Positions 17,514 through 26,814 of a stretch of DNA of 64,000 nucleotides are shown here, piece by piece. Position 1 is the stretch's first letter, and every line of letters begins with the position of its first letter. The stretch lies in contig NZ_VOQF01000001.1 of assembly GCF_007994985.1 (NCBI RefSeq), forward strand, positions 248,001 through 312,000, written 5' to 3'. Source of the stretch: Metabacillus litoralis. GTDB lineage: Bacteria; Bacillota; Bacilli; Bacillales; Bacillaceae. The translations under genes and the position numbers were made by a program. The notes under the pieces were generated by a model, which saw nothing but the letters and a program-made list of their open reading frames with translations, did no database searches and was not told where the DNA came from.

Positions 17514-18185
17514 TTAGTCATCTAAGCTCCCAGTTTCAATAATGAGTCCCTCTTTATCAAGCCTTCTGTAATTGTATGGAATGTGGCTTAATTGTTTGTA
17601 CTTTTCATTCCAAATAATATTAACGAATGGAGAAGGATCATGAAGAAAATAGGAAGGAGTCAGGTTTTCAAACCTATAACATTCTTTTGGGTATTCTTCG
17701 TCAAACCCAAATAGTTTAAGAACATCTTCTTCTATTGCAGTTGCACCAATTTTAAATTCATAAACGAAATACAACTCTTCAAGAAAACGCGTAAAGTCCA
17801 TAAGCTCTTCTTTTTTAACACCAACTTGGCCCCATTTAGGTTCATCACATTCACTTGCATAAAACCAAAAATTAACGAGGAGTGCATTGGCAGATACCAT
17901 ATCTATTTGTAATGTTGCCTTTCGTTTCCTTGCAACATAGACATACAATCTTAATCTTAATGAGTGTAAGTTAATGGAAAGTGGATCTGCATCATCAGAG
18001 AAGTAACCTCTATCGAAAAAATCAATTATTTCATTAATGTTCTTGTCTACGACTTCAATTTTATTTCTGACAGTTGATAATTTTTTTATAATATCTTGTA
18101 TTACTATTTGTTTCTTTTCTTTAAGTTCCAAAATGAAACTAACTTCAAGAAAAGGACCGCCTTGCAACCAATTGGACCACTTCAT
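17514..18185 (-). CDS. hypothetical protein (223 aa)
   Basis: Not recognised. ATG 18185 with AGGAG about nine bases upstream. A soluble protein with a helical N-terminal third ('IVIQDIIKKLSTVRNKIEVVDK') and 'WGQVGVKKEELMDFTRFLEELYFVYEFKIGATAIEED', ending in a beta-rich part. The size and acidic character again resemble orphan immunity proteins, without direct evidence. Confidence 0.6.
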   Translation of the reverse strand: MKWSNWLQGGPFLEVSFILELKEKKQIVIQDIIKKLSTVRNKIEVVDKNINEIIDFFDRGYFSDDADPLSINLHSLRLRLYVYVARKRKATLQIDMVSANALLVNFWFYASECDEPKWGQVGVKKEELMDFTRFLEELYFVYEFKIGATAIEEDVLKLFGFDEEYPKECYRFENLTPSYFLHDPSPFVNIIWNEKYKQLSHIPYNYRRLDKEGLIIETGSLDD

Positions 18186-18267
18186 CTGAAATTACTCCTA
18201 AATTTTAGATTATATGTTCTTATTTCGTATTGTACAATTGTACCCTTAGTTCAAAAATAACAAAAGA

Positions 18268-18283
18268 AGCTGTCAAAACAGCT
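18268..18283 (-). terminator. intrinsic terminator
   Basis: AGCTGTTTTGACAGCT followed by TCTTTTGTTATTTTT on the minus strand. It lies 33 bases after the stop of the small gene at 18316-18462. Confidence 0.65.
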
Positions 18284-18315
18284 CCACTGTTAAACCCAAG
18301 TACCCATTAGATTAA

Positions 18316-18462
18316 TTAGTTATTCATAAACCATAATATAAAAATAATAACTAATATCATTACTAAACAACCACCCTTAGTTGGGCTACCATAAATTGCT
18401 CTATTCCACGCATCATCTGTTTCTATATTGCTTTTATAATCAATGTTCTCTCGATTTGGCAA
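18316..18462 (-). CDS. small C-terminally anchored membrane protein
   Basis: 48 residues starting at TTG 18462, eight bases after AAGGAG, and followed by its own terminator. The acidic N-terminal half has 'DDAWNRAIYGSPTKGG', and the C-terminal half is one membrane helix (CLVMILVIIFILWFMNN). The layout resembles small Bacillus tail-anchored proteins of the DUF6366 kind, though I am not certain of the family. Confidence 0.6.
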   Translation of the reverse strand: MPNRENIDYKSNIETDDAWNRAIYGSPTKGGCLVMILVIIFILWFMNN

Positions 18463-18564
18463 ACCACTAAACTCCTTACTCACAATATCTCATCTTAAGT
18501 AAAAGTATGAAATGATAAAGTTTCCATTACTTTAATTACAAAACTTACATTATGATTATCTTTT

Positions 18565-19107
18565 TTATTCCCATACTCGTTGAAAAGTTACTTTATAATT
18601 GTCATTCATTAAAAGAAATACATCCGGATTAGTAAGCCTTCTCCATTCTTCGAACCCAAAATCCTTGTTAAAATACCTTAAAAGTAATGACATTAAATTT
18701 CCATGCGTAACAATGACTGTAGTTTTATTGGTTCTTCTAAAAGCTTCTTCTATAACCTCAACAATTCGATTCATTGCTTCTTCACTGGACTCTCCACCTT
18801 CGAACTTCAATTCAAGATCATCGAATGTACTTCTTAGTTTTTCAAACCAATCAGGAAGATTTTTGGTACTTAGTATCCGTTCTGCTAATTTTCTATCAAT
18901 CTCAATGTTTATATTACACCTCTTTGCAAGTGGAGATATAGAATCAATCGCACGTTTATATGGACTTGAAATCATGCGGTCTATTTTAGTATTTGAGAAA
19001 AAATCAGATAATGCTAATGCTTGTTCCATACCTACACCAGTAAGTTGTGCTTCAGGTGACTGTCCTTCTGCTTCACAATGCCTAATAACATATATTTTCT
19101 TCATCAT
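18565..19107 (-). CDS. histidine phosphatase (phosphoglycerate mutase-like)
   Basis: About 180 residues. The catalytic motif is VIRHCEAEGQ near residues 7-16 (the usual RHG is RHC here), the partner motif is 'SSPYKRAIDS', and the second histidine is in VTHGNLMSLL. It is a cytoplasmic 2-His phosphatase, probably acting on a small phosphate ester. Start ATG 19107 (ATG repeated) after GAGG. Gly-to-Cys after the catalytic His is seen in divergent family members. Confidence 0.85.
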   Translation of the reverse strand: MMKKIYVIRHCEAEGQSPEAQLTGVGMEQALALSDFFSNTKIDRMISSPYKRAIDSISPLAKRCNINIEIDRKLAERILSTKNLPDWFEKLRSTFDDLELKFEGGESSEEAMNRIVEVIEEAFRRTNKTTVIVTHGNLMSLLLRYFNKDFGFEEWRRLTNPDVFLLMNDNYKVTFQRVWE

Positions 19108-19156
19108 CAACCAACCTCTATTAGAATATTGTTTTTATTTACTAAATGGTTTATTT

Positions 19157-19429
19157 TCAATTATCATAAGAGTCGATTGCTACATAAATTTTATTTTCGA
19201 CATAAATATTGAATTCCAATATATTTTTATATGATTTCAATCTTTGTTGAATTGATAGTTTTCTAAATCGAAAGTATGGAGAGTCTGGGTGGGTATATTT
19301 GTGAGGAGGAGGAAATGACCATTGTGATTGTAAACATTCCCCATCAAACCATTTAAAAACTGCTACATAACCATTTTCAGTTTCAAAATGGTCAAGCAAC
19401 CTTATTAGGTGTTTATTATGTAAATTCAA
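19157..19429 (-). pseudogene. kinase-like protein fragment
   Basis: A 90-codon open stretch entered at TTG 19429, with TAA two codons upstream in frame. It contains 'HLIRLLDHFETENGYVAVFKWFDGECL', 'WSFPPPHKYTHPDSPYFRF' and 'VENKIYVAIDSYDN'. These resemble an internal segment of a Bacillus serine/threonine-kinase-like protein whose catalytic part would follow 'DFYDG'. Both N- and C-terminal parts are absent. It abuts the lipoprotein stop codon (TTGA overlap), so a deletion junction is likely. Confidence 0.5.
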
Positions 19430-19779
19430 TTTTTATGGAGAAAATCAATTAATTCCTTTTCACTGTAGGTTTTTAACACTATATCCTTAGTATTAAAGAC
19501 AACAAAAGCAGGAGACTTTTCTATTTCTATGAATTTATATTGATTATTAATCTCTTTTACTGAGCTTCTACCATGAACAGTTTTAACATTATAGATTTTA
19601 TTCTTTTCTCTCCATTCATTTCCTATATCATATTCTCCATCTTCGTCAACAACTAATAAAGAATATTTAGATTCATCGTTTGAGAACAAAGGATGTAATG
19701 GTACTGGCTTAGTATCTGAAAAAGAAGAGCAACCAACCGTTATGATACATAAAATGATTAATAAACAAGTTTTTTTCAT
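19426..19779 (-). CDS. small lipoprotein, paralogue of 54127-54498
   Basis: 117 residues from ATG 19779 (GGAGG, five-base spacer). Signal peptide with lipobox TVGC at about residues 14-17. The mature part has 'KYSLLVVDEDGEYDIGNEW', 'KSPAFVVFNTKDIVLKTYSEKELIDFLHKN', the same architecture as the lipoprotein at 54127-54498. The C-terminal 'APAxVxFxxxxxVLKTY...EEAIDFL' looks like the end of a thioredoxin-like fold without cysteines. Function unknown. Confidence 0.72.
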   Translation of the reverse strand: MKKTCLLIILCIITVGCSSFSDTKPVPLHPLFSNDESKYSLLVVDEDGEYDIGNEWREKNKIYNVKTVHGRSSVKEINNQYKFIEIEKSPAFVVFNTKDIVLKTYSEKELIDFLHKN

Positions 19780-19905
19780 AATTTCCTCCAACATTATATT
19801 GTTAACCTAAATTTACCATAAACACATCATTAGTGACATTAGAAACCCCTTCTAGCCCGGATTGTTGGTAATCATTTTTTATTAACATACTTCTTAATAT
19901 GCTTA

Positions 19906-20403
19906 TCATATAAGTTTAGACATGTAATATTCATTAACATATTTTCCTTCGATAAATAAAGAATTTCTTTTTGTACCTTCTATTTCAAACCCCTGTTTTT
20001 TATACAATGAGAGAGCTGCTTCATTTAAAGTAACAACTGTTAACTCTAAACGACATATTCCTCTTTCCTTAGCCCATTTCTCCATTTGCTCAAACAACCT
20101 TTTGCCTACACCTTGTCCTCTAAAATTAAGTGAAATTCCTACTACAACATAAACAGAATGCTTGTTTCTGTTCGCACCACCACCGACAGCTAACAGGAAT
20201 CCTATAAGTTTATCGAATTGTTCAGCAACGAATATAGTAGAATTTTCACTTCTTTGGATAGCTTCTATTTTTTCAGCTTGCTGATCAGCCTCAACTGATC
20301 TTTCCCCTGCTTCCCAAAGCATATATCGCGAGCTTGCTTCAATTTCATTCCTTAGCAGTGCAAATTTTTCAGCATCATCTACATTTATTTCTCTAATTTT
20401 CAA
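19906..20403 (-). CDS. GNAT-family N-acetyltransferase
   Basis: 165 residues from TTG 20403 (GAGGTG upstream). RimI-like order: 'MKIREINVDDAEKFALLRNEIE', acetyl-CoA loop NFRGQGVGKRLF and 'RLELTVVTLNEAALSLYKKQGFEIEGT', with 'MLWEAGER' typical of Bacillus YkkB/RimJ-type GNATs. Substrate unknown. Monocistronic. Confidence 0.87.
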   Translation of the reverse strand: MKIREINVDDAEKFALLRNEIEASSRYMLWEAGERSVEADQQAEKIEAIQRSENSTIFVAEQFDKLIGFLLAVGGGANRNKHSVYVVVGISLNFRGQGVGKRLFEQMEKWAKERGICRLELTVVTLNEAALSLYKKQGFEIEGTKRNSLFIEGKYVNEYYMSKLI

Positions 20404-20576
20404 AATTCTTTTTCACCTCTAATATTTTTTAAGATCCTTAAAAGTTTCTATTTATTTTATAGAAAAGCTCGCGTTTACCAAATAACCTATTCATTAATAA
20501 ATTGTGAAATTAATGCTAATAGATTCATTAGTTTTTATGATAAAGTTTAGATAAAAGATATAAAGGATGTTTTAAT

Positions 20577-21077
20577 ATGGATATCACAACAAACCGTTTG
20601 ATTCAAATACAATGGGATGGACCATATGTGATTAATGACCTTCCTAAGTTAAAAAATGAAGAAACTGATTATGGAATATACCAAATTTATGGTAACCACC
20701 CTGTATATGGCCATGATGTCCTATTGTATATTGGGAAAGCAGACTATCAGACGCTGGGAAAAAGAATTTCCCAAGAAAATTGGTTAGACACTAACGATTC
20801 TAACAACACAAAAATATATGTTGGTAGATTTCATGGTTCAAATACGCCCTCTGAAATTGAATGGTCCATAGAGATTGACTTAGCAGAAAGACTATTAATT
20901 TATGTTCATAAGCCTGCATATAACGCTAGAAGTATTTCCACATTGAGAGATATAGAATTTCAAAACATTCATATCTTGAATTGGGGTGATTACAGATCAC
21001 TTCTCCCTGAAATTTCTGGTTTAAGGTGGACAAGTAAGTTAGATAACCTGGAGTATGATATATATAAATGGATGTGA
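20577..21077 (+). CDS. GIY-YIG-like nuclease-domain protein
   Basis: 166 residues; RBS AAAGGATG, ATG 20577. 'YGIYQIYGN' (residues about 32-40) and 'LLYIGKADYQTLGKRI' (about 51-66) reproduce the GIY and YIG strands followed by a helix with Arg. 'EIDLAERLLIYVHKPAYNAR' supplies the metal-binding Glu and the conserved Asn. It has only one domain and sits alone between minus-strand genes. It could be a standalone DNA-processing enzyme or an inactive relative. Confidence 0.75.
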   Translation: MDITTNRLIQIQWDGPYVINDLPKLKNEETDYGIYQIYGNHPVYGHDVLLYIGKADYQTLGKRISQENWLDTNDSNNTKIYVGRFHGSNTPSEIEWSIEIDLAERLLIYVHKPAYNARSISTLRDIEFQNIHILNWGDYRSLLPEISGLRWTSKLDNLEYDIYKWM

Positions 21078-21635
21078 GTTCATCCGTATGTATATTTTTT
21101 TAAAAACCCTTAAAGTGTAGTATCCTACCAAGAAACTCAATATATATTTCTTCAATAATTTGTAATATGATAATTATAAGGAGGGAATTTCAAGAGATTT
21201 GGTTCAATGACTCAAATCGTATAGTATCCTTGTTTTAAAGTTTGTTTAATAATTCTAAAAAAGAACATATGTACTTGCTCCTTACTTTTATGGTCAATAT
21301 TTACTGTACAAGTTTCAGCATACCTCTTTCACTAAAAAAAGGCGGAAATTCCGGTTAAAGAACTTACCTTTGTTCCTTCTAATAGACCTATACCTGTGTG
21401 ATTTTCTTAATACTTGGATTTTACAAATCACTTATATTCAATTGAAATATTAATTTTTTATGACATATTTCTCTTAATCATTTGTCACTCTTATTATTGA
21501 GTGCTTTTTTAAATTAGAAACTCTTTCTTTTGATTTTTCTTCAGTATTACTCAACATTCAGGAGAAATAATCTTGCTTCTACTATTAAATATCATTACTA
21601 AGTTTTTTTTATTTTAGTAAAATAAAAAATGTAAA
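21078..21635. other. 560-base gap without a clear gene
   Basis: AT-rich sequence with stop codons in all frames. An AAGGAGGG at 21178-21185 on the plus strand is followed only by very short frames. No convincing terminator, repeat or RNA structure was seen. Confidence 0.4.
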
Positions 21636-21809
21636 CTAATCCATCTCTTTAAAAATCAGCTTAGAAAATACAGCCGCAATAATTGTTGTTATACCTGCGA
21701 AAATGCCTACATAAATTTGTTTATCCCATTCTATATAAGAATTTACAACTGTAACTATTGTAGCAACAATAGCAGATGTAAAAACTATTTGTGGTGTATT
21801 TAATTTCAT
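21636..21809 (-). CDS. small two-helix membrane protein (57 aa)
   Basis: ATG 21809 with GGGGAG five bases upstream. The product begins MKLNTPQIVFTSAIVATIVT and has two hydrophobic helices split by 'NSYIEWDKQIY', ending KLIFKEMD. A plausible small membrane or holin-like protein of unknown family. Confidence 0.6.
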   Translation of the reverse strand: MKLNTPQIVFTSAIVATIVTVVNSYIEWDKQIYVGIFAGITTIIAAVFSKLIFKEMD

Positions 21810-21960
21810 CTATACTCCCCATCTCCATATTATCCTGACCAGTTTGAATTTTCTCAATATTTTTCCTTTTAAGAAAACTCTTGTTGCACTGTTTTATATC
21901 TTCAATCTCATCAACCTTTTTAAAAATAAAATAAGATATATTTGTTTTTTCATATTTCAT
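21721..21960 (-). CDS. doubtful small ORF overlapping the 57-aa gene
   Basis: ATG 21960 follows GAGGGTAATA, a fair ribosome binding site. The first 48 codons (MKYEKTNISYFIFKKVDEIE...) lie in sequence not used by the 57-aa gene, but the last third runs antiphase through it and is probably not meaningful. It may be a short upstream gene with a displaced stop. Confidence 0.25.
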   Translation of the reverse strand: MKYEKTNISYFIFKKVDEIEDIKQCNKSFLKRKNIEKIQTGQDNMEMGSIDEIKYTTNSFYICYCCYNSYSCKFLYRMG

Positions 21961-22167
21961 TATTACCCTCAATATAAAATATTCTATTATTTTAACAGAT
22001 TTACCCAGAAAATAAACCTAACAACTCTAATTATAAAATTTATAAGCTAATGAATTTGGTTATCCAAGTTCATAAGTTTATCCAAAAGGATGAATGCAAT
22101 CAGCGCTGTGTTATTAAATGATTAAGCTATATAGCAATAGGTAAATTATTCTCCCTTTTATACCTAC

Positions 22168-22593
22168 CTACTTTAAATCCTTTTTTAAATAGTAATGCTT
22201 GTGTTCTCTACCTACATTATCTAATGCCCCAAACACTGTATATCCATGTTTTTGATAAAAATCTAATGCTTGAAAACTTAAAGTTTCTAACTTAATAAAA
22301 TCACAATTCTTTTCTAAAGCTATATTCTCCGCTTGTAATAATAATTTAGTGCCATATCCATGCTTTCTTATCTCTTCATCTACAAATAGAGTATGTATCT
22401 CTAACCAATTCCAACAAATTGATCCGGTTAACCCACCTCGAACAATACCGCTGTCATCCTTAATGAATATACCAATTTCTTTGTACCGACCTCCTAAATC
22501 TTCTGGAAAGTGCTTTAAATTAAATTTGTAAAGCTCATCATCTACAAATTTTTTAGCATGTTGATCTAATTCTTCAGTTATATGTAAATTCAT
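22168..22593 (-). CDS. GNAT-family N-acetyltransferase
   Basis: 141 residues; GAGGAG before ATG 22593. Conserved 'GIVRGGLTGSICWNWLEIHTLFVDEEIRKHGYGTKLL' covers the strand plus acetyl-CoA loop, and 'LETLSFQALDFYQKHGYTVFGALDNVGREHKHYYLKK' the C-terminal half. This pattern is common in Bacillus GNATs of the YjdJ/aminoglycoside-like subgroup; substrate unknown. Confidence 0.87.
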   Translation of the reverse strand: MNLHITEELDQHAKKFVDDELYKFNLKHFPEDLGGRYKEIGIFIKDDSGIVRGGLTGSICWNWLEIHTLFVDEEIRKHGYGTKLLLQAENIALEKNCDFIKLETLSFQALDFYQKHGYTVFGALDNVGREHKHYYLKKDLK

Positions 22594-22710
22594 GATTACA
22601 TTTCTCCTCTTACAATTCTTTTTAATAGTTACTCCAATAAAGTGTCATTTTAAATAAAGTATATTCCTTCACATTTACTTCTTCCTGAAATTCTTTCCTT
22701 AAACTTAAAT

Positions 22711-22741
22711 AAGCACCTTTTCTTATATTAAAAAGGCGCTT
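22711..22741 (-). terminator. terminator hairpin
   Basis: AAGCACCTTTT and AAAAGGCGCTT form an 11-base stem with one mismatch and a nine-base loop. It lies just downstream of the 42-aa gene at 22765-22893. Confidence 0.55.
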
Positions 22742-22764
22742 CAATTATGAGAGATTAACAACAA

Positions 22765-22893
22765 TTAGCAGATAAATTTCCCGATAAAATGACCTACCCC
22801 ATAACCTACCAGAATAAGTAAAAAACCTACTATTACGTAAAGGCTATATTTGATAAATTCATTTAAATTATCTTTCTGAATATCTTTATTCAA
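22765..22893 (-). CDS. small single-pass membrane protein (42 aa)
   Basis: TTG 22893, nine bases after GGGAG. The N-terminal polar part (NKDIQKDNLNEFIKY) is followed by a glycine-punctuated helix 'VIVGFLLILVGYGVGHFIG'. A terminator follows. Function unknown. Confidence 0.55.
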   Translation of the reverse strand: MNKDIQKDNLNEFIKYSLYVIVGFLLILVGYGVGHFIGKFIC

Positions 22894-23033
22894 GATATTC
22901 AACTCCCTTTATTCAGTATTAATTTTGCTATAAGGACTATACCTTATCTATAATCTAATTCATATTTTAACTTAACTTCTAATATTTGTAACTTATGATA
23001 AGATTCAATAAGCAAAAACAACTTTTTTTCTAG

Positions 23034-23789
23034 TTAACTATTAGCTTTTACAAACTCACATGTCATATCACTGACTTTTTTATTACCTGCTTCTGAGAAA
23101 CCATGACCTTCTCCATGGAAAATTTCAATTGCAGCATGTGGGTATAACAGTGCTGCTCTTTTCCCATAGTCAAGTGCCACAATTTCATCTTGATCACCAT
23201 GAAAAATTAGTACATTTTTATTGAACTTTCCGATATGGTCGAATACATTATATTTATGAATTGACTCAAAATAAATTCGCCCTAGCTGAACTCCCCATAT
23301 TTCGTGTGTATCAGGAATGCTCTCAAGTGTTGGAAATCTATTATTCCAATCATCTGCAATACAAAACGCTGGAAATAGCAAAAGAAGTCCTTTAATTACT
23401 TCAACATTTTCATCCGCTACTAGTGCTGATACTAATCCTCCCTGACTTCCTCCAAACAAAAAGATATTAGTAGGATCAACATCCTCCCAGCTCTTTACAT
23501 GTTCAATGACCGCACATAGATCTTCTTTTTCTGTAAATATAGACATTTCATCTGTATTAAGGTCACTTTTCGAATTAATAGAGCCTCCACAAAAATCGAT
23601 GCATAAAGCAGCTATGTTATTTTTCGCTAAATAGTCACTATTCATCGCAAAATCTATATTTGTTCCATTAAAACCATGACTGAAAATTACGATAGGGCAC
23701 TTCTTCTTACTATCTGGTCTGTAATAAACGCTATGGATTTCCCTACCATGATGTTTGATCTTCACAATTTCTTTTTTATAACTACCCAT
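23034..23789 (-). CDS. alpha/beta hydrolase (esterase/dienelactone hydrolase type)
   Basis: 251 residues, cytoplasmic, ATG 23789 behind GGAGG. 'PIVIFSHGFNG' forms the oxyanion region, FGGSQGG the nucleophile elbow (Ser near residue 118), 'HGDQDEIVA' the acid and GEGHGFS the histidine. The closest well-known group is the cinnamoyl/feruloyl esterase-like S9 hydrolases. Natural substrate unknown. Confidence 0.88.
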   Translation of the reverse strand: MGSYKKEIVKIKHHGREIHSVYYRPDSKKKCPIVIFSHGFNGTNIDFAMNSDYLAKNNIAALCIDFCGGSINSKSDLNTDEMSIFTEKEDLCAVIEHVKSWEDVDPTNIFLFGGSQGGLVSALVADENVEVIKGLLLLFPAFCIADDWNNRFPTLESIPDTHEIWGVQLGRIYFESIHKYNVFDHIGKFNKNVLIFHGDQDEIVALDYGKRAALLYPHAAIEIFHGEGHGFSEAGNKKVSDMTCEFVKANS

Positions 23790-23855
23790 TTAAATACCTC
23801 CACATCAAAAAAGATCTAGTTACTAACTTTTACTTAAGATAATCTAAACTATGTA

Positions 23856-24278
23856 CTAATTCATAAGTCTATATATTTTTATATCTAAACCAGATTCCGT
23901 TGGTAGTCCTTCTGCAATTAATATATCATCATTTAAAAAAGCTAAAGACTTACTATTTGTAATAACTTTTGGATAAGATCTAAATAAAGTATGTTTCAAT
24001 TTATTATTTACATGACCGTTATTCTCAATATAAATGCTGCATTGTTCGCCTCTATAATCTTTCCCTTCAAGCATATATCTAGCTGATAAGGTATGTCGAT
24101 CACCAAACCTTCCAATAATTTGCGTATCAACTCCACCATCAAGAATTTCTCCTGTAAAATATTCACCTGAAACATGACCTTTAAAAGAAATCATGATTAC
24201 TGAATCGCCGTCATTATTAGTTAGTTTGATCGTATTGTTAATTTGAACATGTACTGTGAAGATTTCTTCAAACTCCAT
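23856..24278 (-). CDS. DUF3237-family protein
   Basis: 140 residues from ATG 24278, nine bases after AGGAGG (upstream in-frame starts precede this site). 'MEFEEIFTVHVQINN' and 'GHVSGEYFTGEILDGGVDTQ...LSARYMLEGKD' followed by 'IENNGH' match the DUF3237 beta-barrel family. No activity is established. The gene follows, after 17 bases, the membrane protein gene at 24295-24576, and may be cotranscribed with it. Confidence 0.75.
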   Translation of the reverse strand: MEFEEIFTVHVQINNTIKLTNNDGDSVIMISFKGHVSGEYFTGEILDGGVDTQIIGRFGDRHTLSARYMLEGKDYRGEQCSIYIENNGHVNNKLKHTLFRSYPKVITNSKSLAFLNDDILIAEGLPTESGLDIKIYRLMN

Positions 24279-24294
24279 GCTTCTAAGCCTCCTA

Positions 24295-24576
24295 TTAGCT
24301 AAATAAATTCCCAATAAATATAATGAAGAACAAAAATGCCGTTAAGCCTACTGTAAGAATAATCGTAGATACACTTCTAACTAAACCTTTCCAATCTTGA
24401 ATACCACCTAAGCCTACAACTGCCAAAACAAAATTAATTAATGTAATATACAGGATGAGATATATCAGATCTATACCAAAAATTGAATAATTAATAGCAC
24501 TTGAAAAAGTAGTTGGCAAAAATAATACTATACAAATAATAGACGTAATAAATGACCAAAAGTTAATTTTCCTCAT
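24295..24576 (-). CDS. three-helix membrane protein (93 aa)
   Basis: ATG 24576 after AAGGATG. Three hydrophobic helices: about residues 8-28, 33-57 and 70-92, with 'GLGGIQDWKGLVRS' as a cytoplasmic loop. No family recognised. It probably forms an operon with the DUF3237 gene. Confidence 0.6.
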   Translation of the reverse strand: MRKINFWSFITSIICIVLFLPTTFSSAINYSIFGIDLIYLILYITLINFVLAVVGLGGIQDWKGLVRSVSTIILTVGLTAFLFFIIFIGNLFS

Positions 24577-24663
24577 TCAAGAACATCCTTTTCCCCTCTT
24601 AAACTAGTAGATTCAATATCATAAGATAAATTGTTTTAGATGTTTTCCACCTAATAAGAACTG

Positions 24664-25419
24664 CTATTTATATACCTTTTGAGCTTCATATTGAAATCCT
24701 TGAAATTGATAATTTTGTTTTTTGTACATTTCCCTCGGAGTGTCTTCACCATCAGCTATTAAAATGACAATTTTTTCAGGAAATGCTTCCATTACATATT
24801 GTTGTAATTTTCTACCGATTCCTTTGTTTTGGAACTTCTCATCAACAGTTAGGTTGTCTATTTCTGCGGTTTCTTCAGAAACTATGACAACAACATACCC
24901 AGCTGGATTTCCTTTGTAAAACGCCAAGATCTGAAGAATATCTTGATTTTTAAACTGACGTTTTATGAGTTCATGTTTTTGATCGGCAAACTCACTGCCA
25001 TACTCCAAATTATGTTGATACTGAAGATTACAAAATATTTCTATATTTTCATCTGTCACAAAAGCAACTTCTATATCTGGGTTGTTTGCTGAAGTAGGAA
25101 ATTGCTGTGGCTTAATAGCATATAATTCCATAAAACCTATTTCATATCCATTATCATTAAAGAAAGATATAAGTTCAGATGTAGGTTTTTCATTATCAGG
25201 AAAAGTAAACTTTACATGATTCTGGCCCCGTTTCAAATGATATTCCCTTAAGTATTCTTCAGCATCTAAAAATTCAGATAAAGAAGGTAGATGTTTAAAT
25301 TCAATAAAGTTACTACTATAACTTGTCAGCATCTCAGTATAATGAAAGTGTTTATATTGGTCATTTTCAGCCACTACTTTTCCAAGGTTATAAATATTAT
25401 CAAATGTTATATTTTTCAT
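24664..25419 (-). CDS. GNAT-family N-acetyltransferase (two-lobed)
   Basis: 251 residues from ATG 25419 (GAGGAG upstream). The N-terminal half is a degenerate GNAT-like lobe ('SDPN-EKPTSELISFFNDNGYEIGFMELYAI'-type pattern). The C-terminal half holds the active lobe 'VIVSEETAEIDNLTVDEKFQNKGIGRKLQQYVM' and 'MYKKQNYQFQGF'. Same layout as other Bacillus double-lobe acetyltransferases. Substrate unknown. Confidence 0.85.
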   Translation of the reverse strand: MKNITFDNIYNLGKVVAENDQYKHFHYTEMLTSYSSNFIEFKHLPSLSEFLDAEEYLREYHLKRGQNHVKFTFPDNEKPTSELISFFNDNGYEIGFMELYAIKPQQFPTSANNPDIEVAFVTDENIEIFCNLQYQHNLEYGSEFADQKHELIKRQFKNQDILQILAFYKGNPAGYVVVIVSEETAEIDNLTVDEKFQNKGIGRKLQQYVMEAFPEKIVILIADGEDTPREMYKKQNYQFQGFQYEAQKVYK

Positions 25420-25602
25420 TATTATTTCTCCTCTATTAATCATATACTTTCTCTTTTAATGGTGAACATCTTTTTAAGAATAGGTATTTTAAAGGTTAAA
25501 TATGTTATGTAAGACCAGACCATTTTTGTATAATAATGTAATTATATGATAACTTTCTACTTATTACTTTAAATTCTCTCATAAAATCATCATAACAGTA
25601 CC

Positions 25603-26726
25603 TTATCGATTTTGCAGACAATTCATCACAGTGTCTCCAAAAGATCTAACATCAGATAGATAATCATACCCTTCAGGTGAACCAAAACTATTAAACTTGC
25701 GAACTGCGACTAAATTTTCATCAGGAATGACCAACAAAGTAACACCCGTATATCCTAGTATCTGATATGATCCTTTAGGAACTGATGCACCTATTTCTGT
25801 TTTCTTAGCAGGTAAATCTTTTACAAACCATAAGAAAGCATTTTGGGGTAAATCTTGATCTTTTAGTGCAGGACTTTGAAGTGTTGTAGCCACCTTTAAA
25901 ATTTCTTTTGGAACAATTTGTTTTCCATTTATATCTTTCCTTGGTTGAGGTGAAAGTACCCCCAATAAGCTAATTCACGTGTAGACACATACATATTCGC
26001 CTTGTCACCTTCTGTGCTTTCACTTGGTTGCCAATTCTCATCTCCAGCTTCAGGCAAAATTACATCAACAAGATTATCGTCTTTATGTGCATACCAATTT
26101 GATTCACTAAAACCTAAAGGACTAAATACATGCTCATGAATAATCTCAGATACTGATTTATTGGTTGTCTTCTTCACAATTTTAGTTAAAGCATCTATAC
26201 CAACTTGTCGATATGTCCAGCTTTGACCAGCAGGATGCTCACGATATACAATTCCTTGCTCCAAATATAAACCATGTGTATGAGTCAATAAATGTCTAAT
26301 CGTTGTTTTCTTCCAAATAATTTCATCAAGTTCTGGCAAATAGTTCAATACAAGATCATCTATGTCTCCTATGTAATTGTGGTATAGAGCATAAGCAACA
26401 GCAAAACCAATATAGCTTTTTCTTACTGATGCTACGTGAAATTGAGTTTCTTTGTTTACAATACTAGCGCCACTATCATTGGATTGTTTTCCTATATATT
26501 CTTCTAGTACAACACTGTCATTATGAATAATAAACACCGATGCTCCAGAACAATGTACTTGATGAAAAGTGTTACGAACATGATTTAATACTGAAGAAAA
26601 TTCATTATTATGTTGATATGTAAGTTGCATAATATCGTACCTCTTCCCGTTAATCGTATTTAGATATGAAGATATAAAAATAATAATTGTAAAAAATAAT
26701 AAAATCTCTACTTTGAATCCATACAT
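25603..26726 (-). pseudogene. beta-lactamase-fold serine hydrolase, frameshifted
   Basis: The first frame (26726-25929) has an N-terminal hydrophobic segment, the SxxK nucleophile in 'HVASVRKSYIGFAVAYAL' and 'TIRHLLTHTHGL', then stops right after 'HLNQGKI'. The next frame continues INGKQIVPKEILKVATTL to 'LGYTGVTLLVIPDENLVAVRKFNSFG'. An extra TA in GATATAAATGG (25929-25934) explains the break exactly. Without it the protein would be about 370 residues, the normal size for a penicillin-binding-protein-like esterase. Confidence 0.78.
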
Positions 26727-26814
26727 CAAGGCAAAATTCCTTTAATGCAAAAAATATTAATAAATTTCCAATCTATGTTAATAATATAAATAATTGAAAT
26801 TTGGAGGGGAAACT

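Noticed and set aside
18599-19234. 211-residue plus-strand frame
   Set aside because: Runs antisense through the histidine phosphatase gene, whose catalytic motifs show the minus strand is the coding strand.
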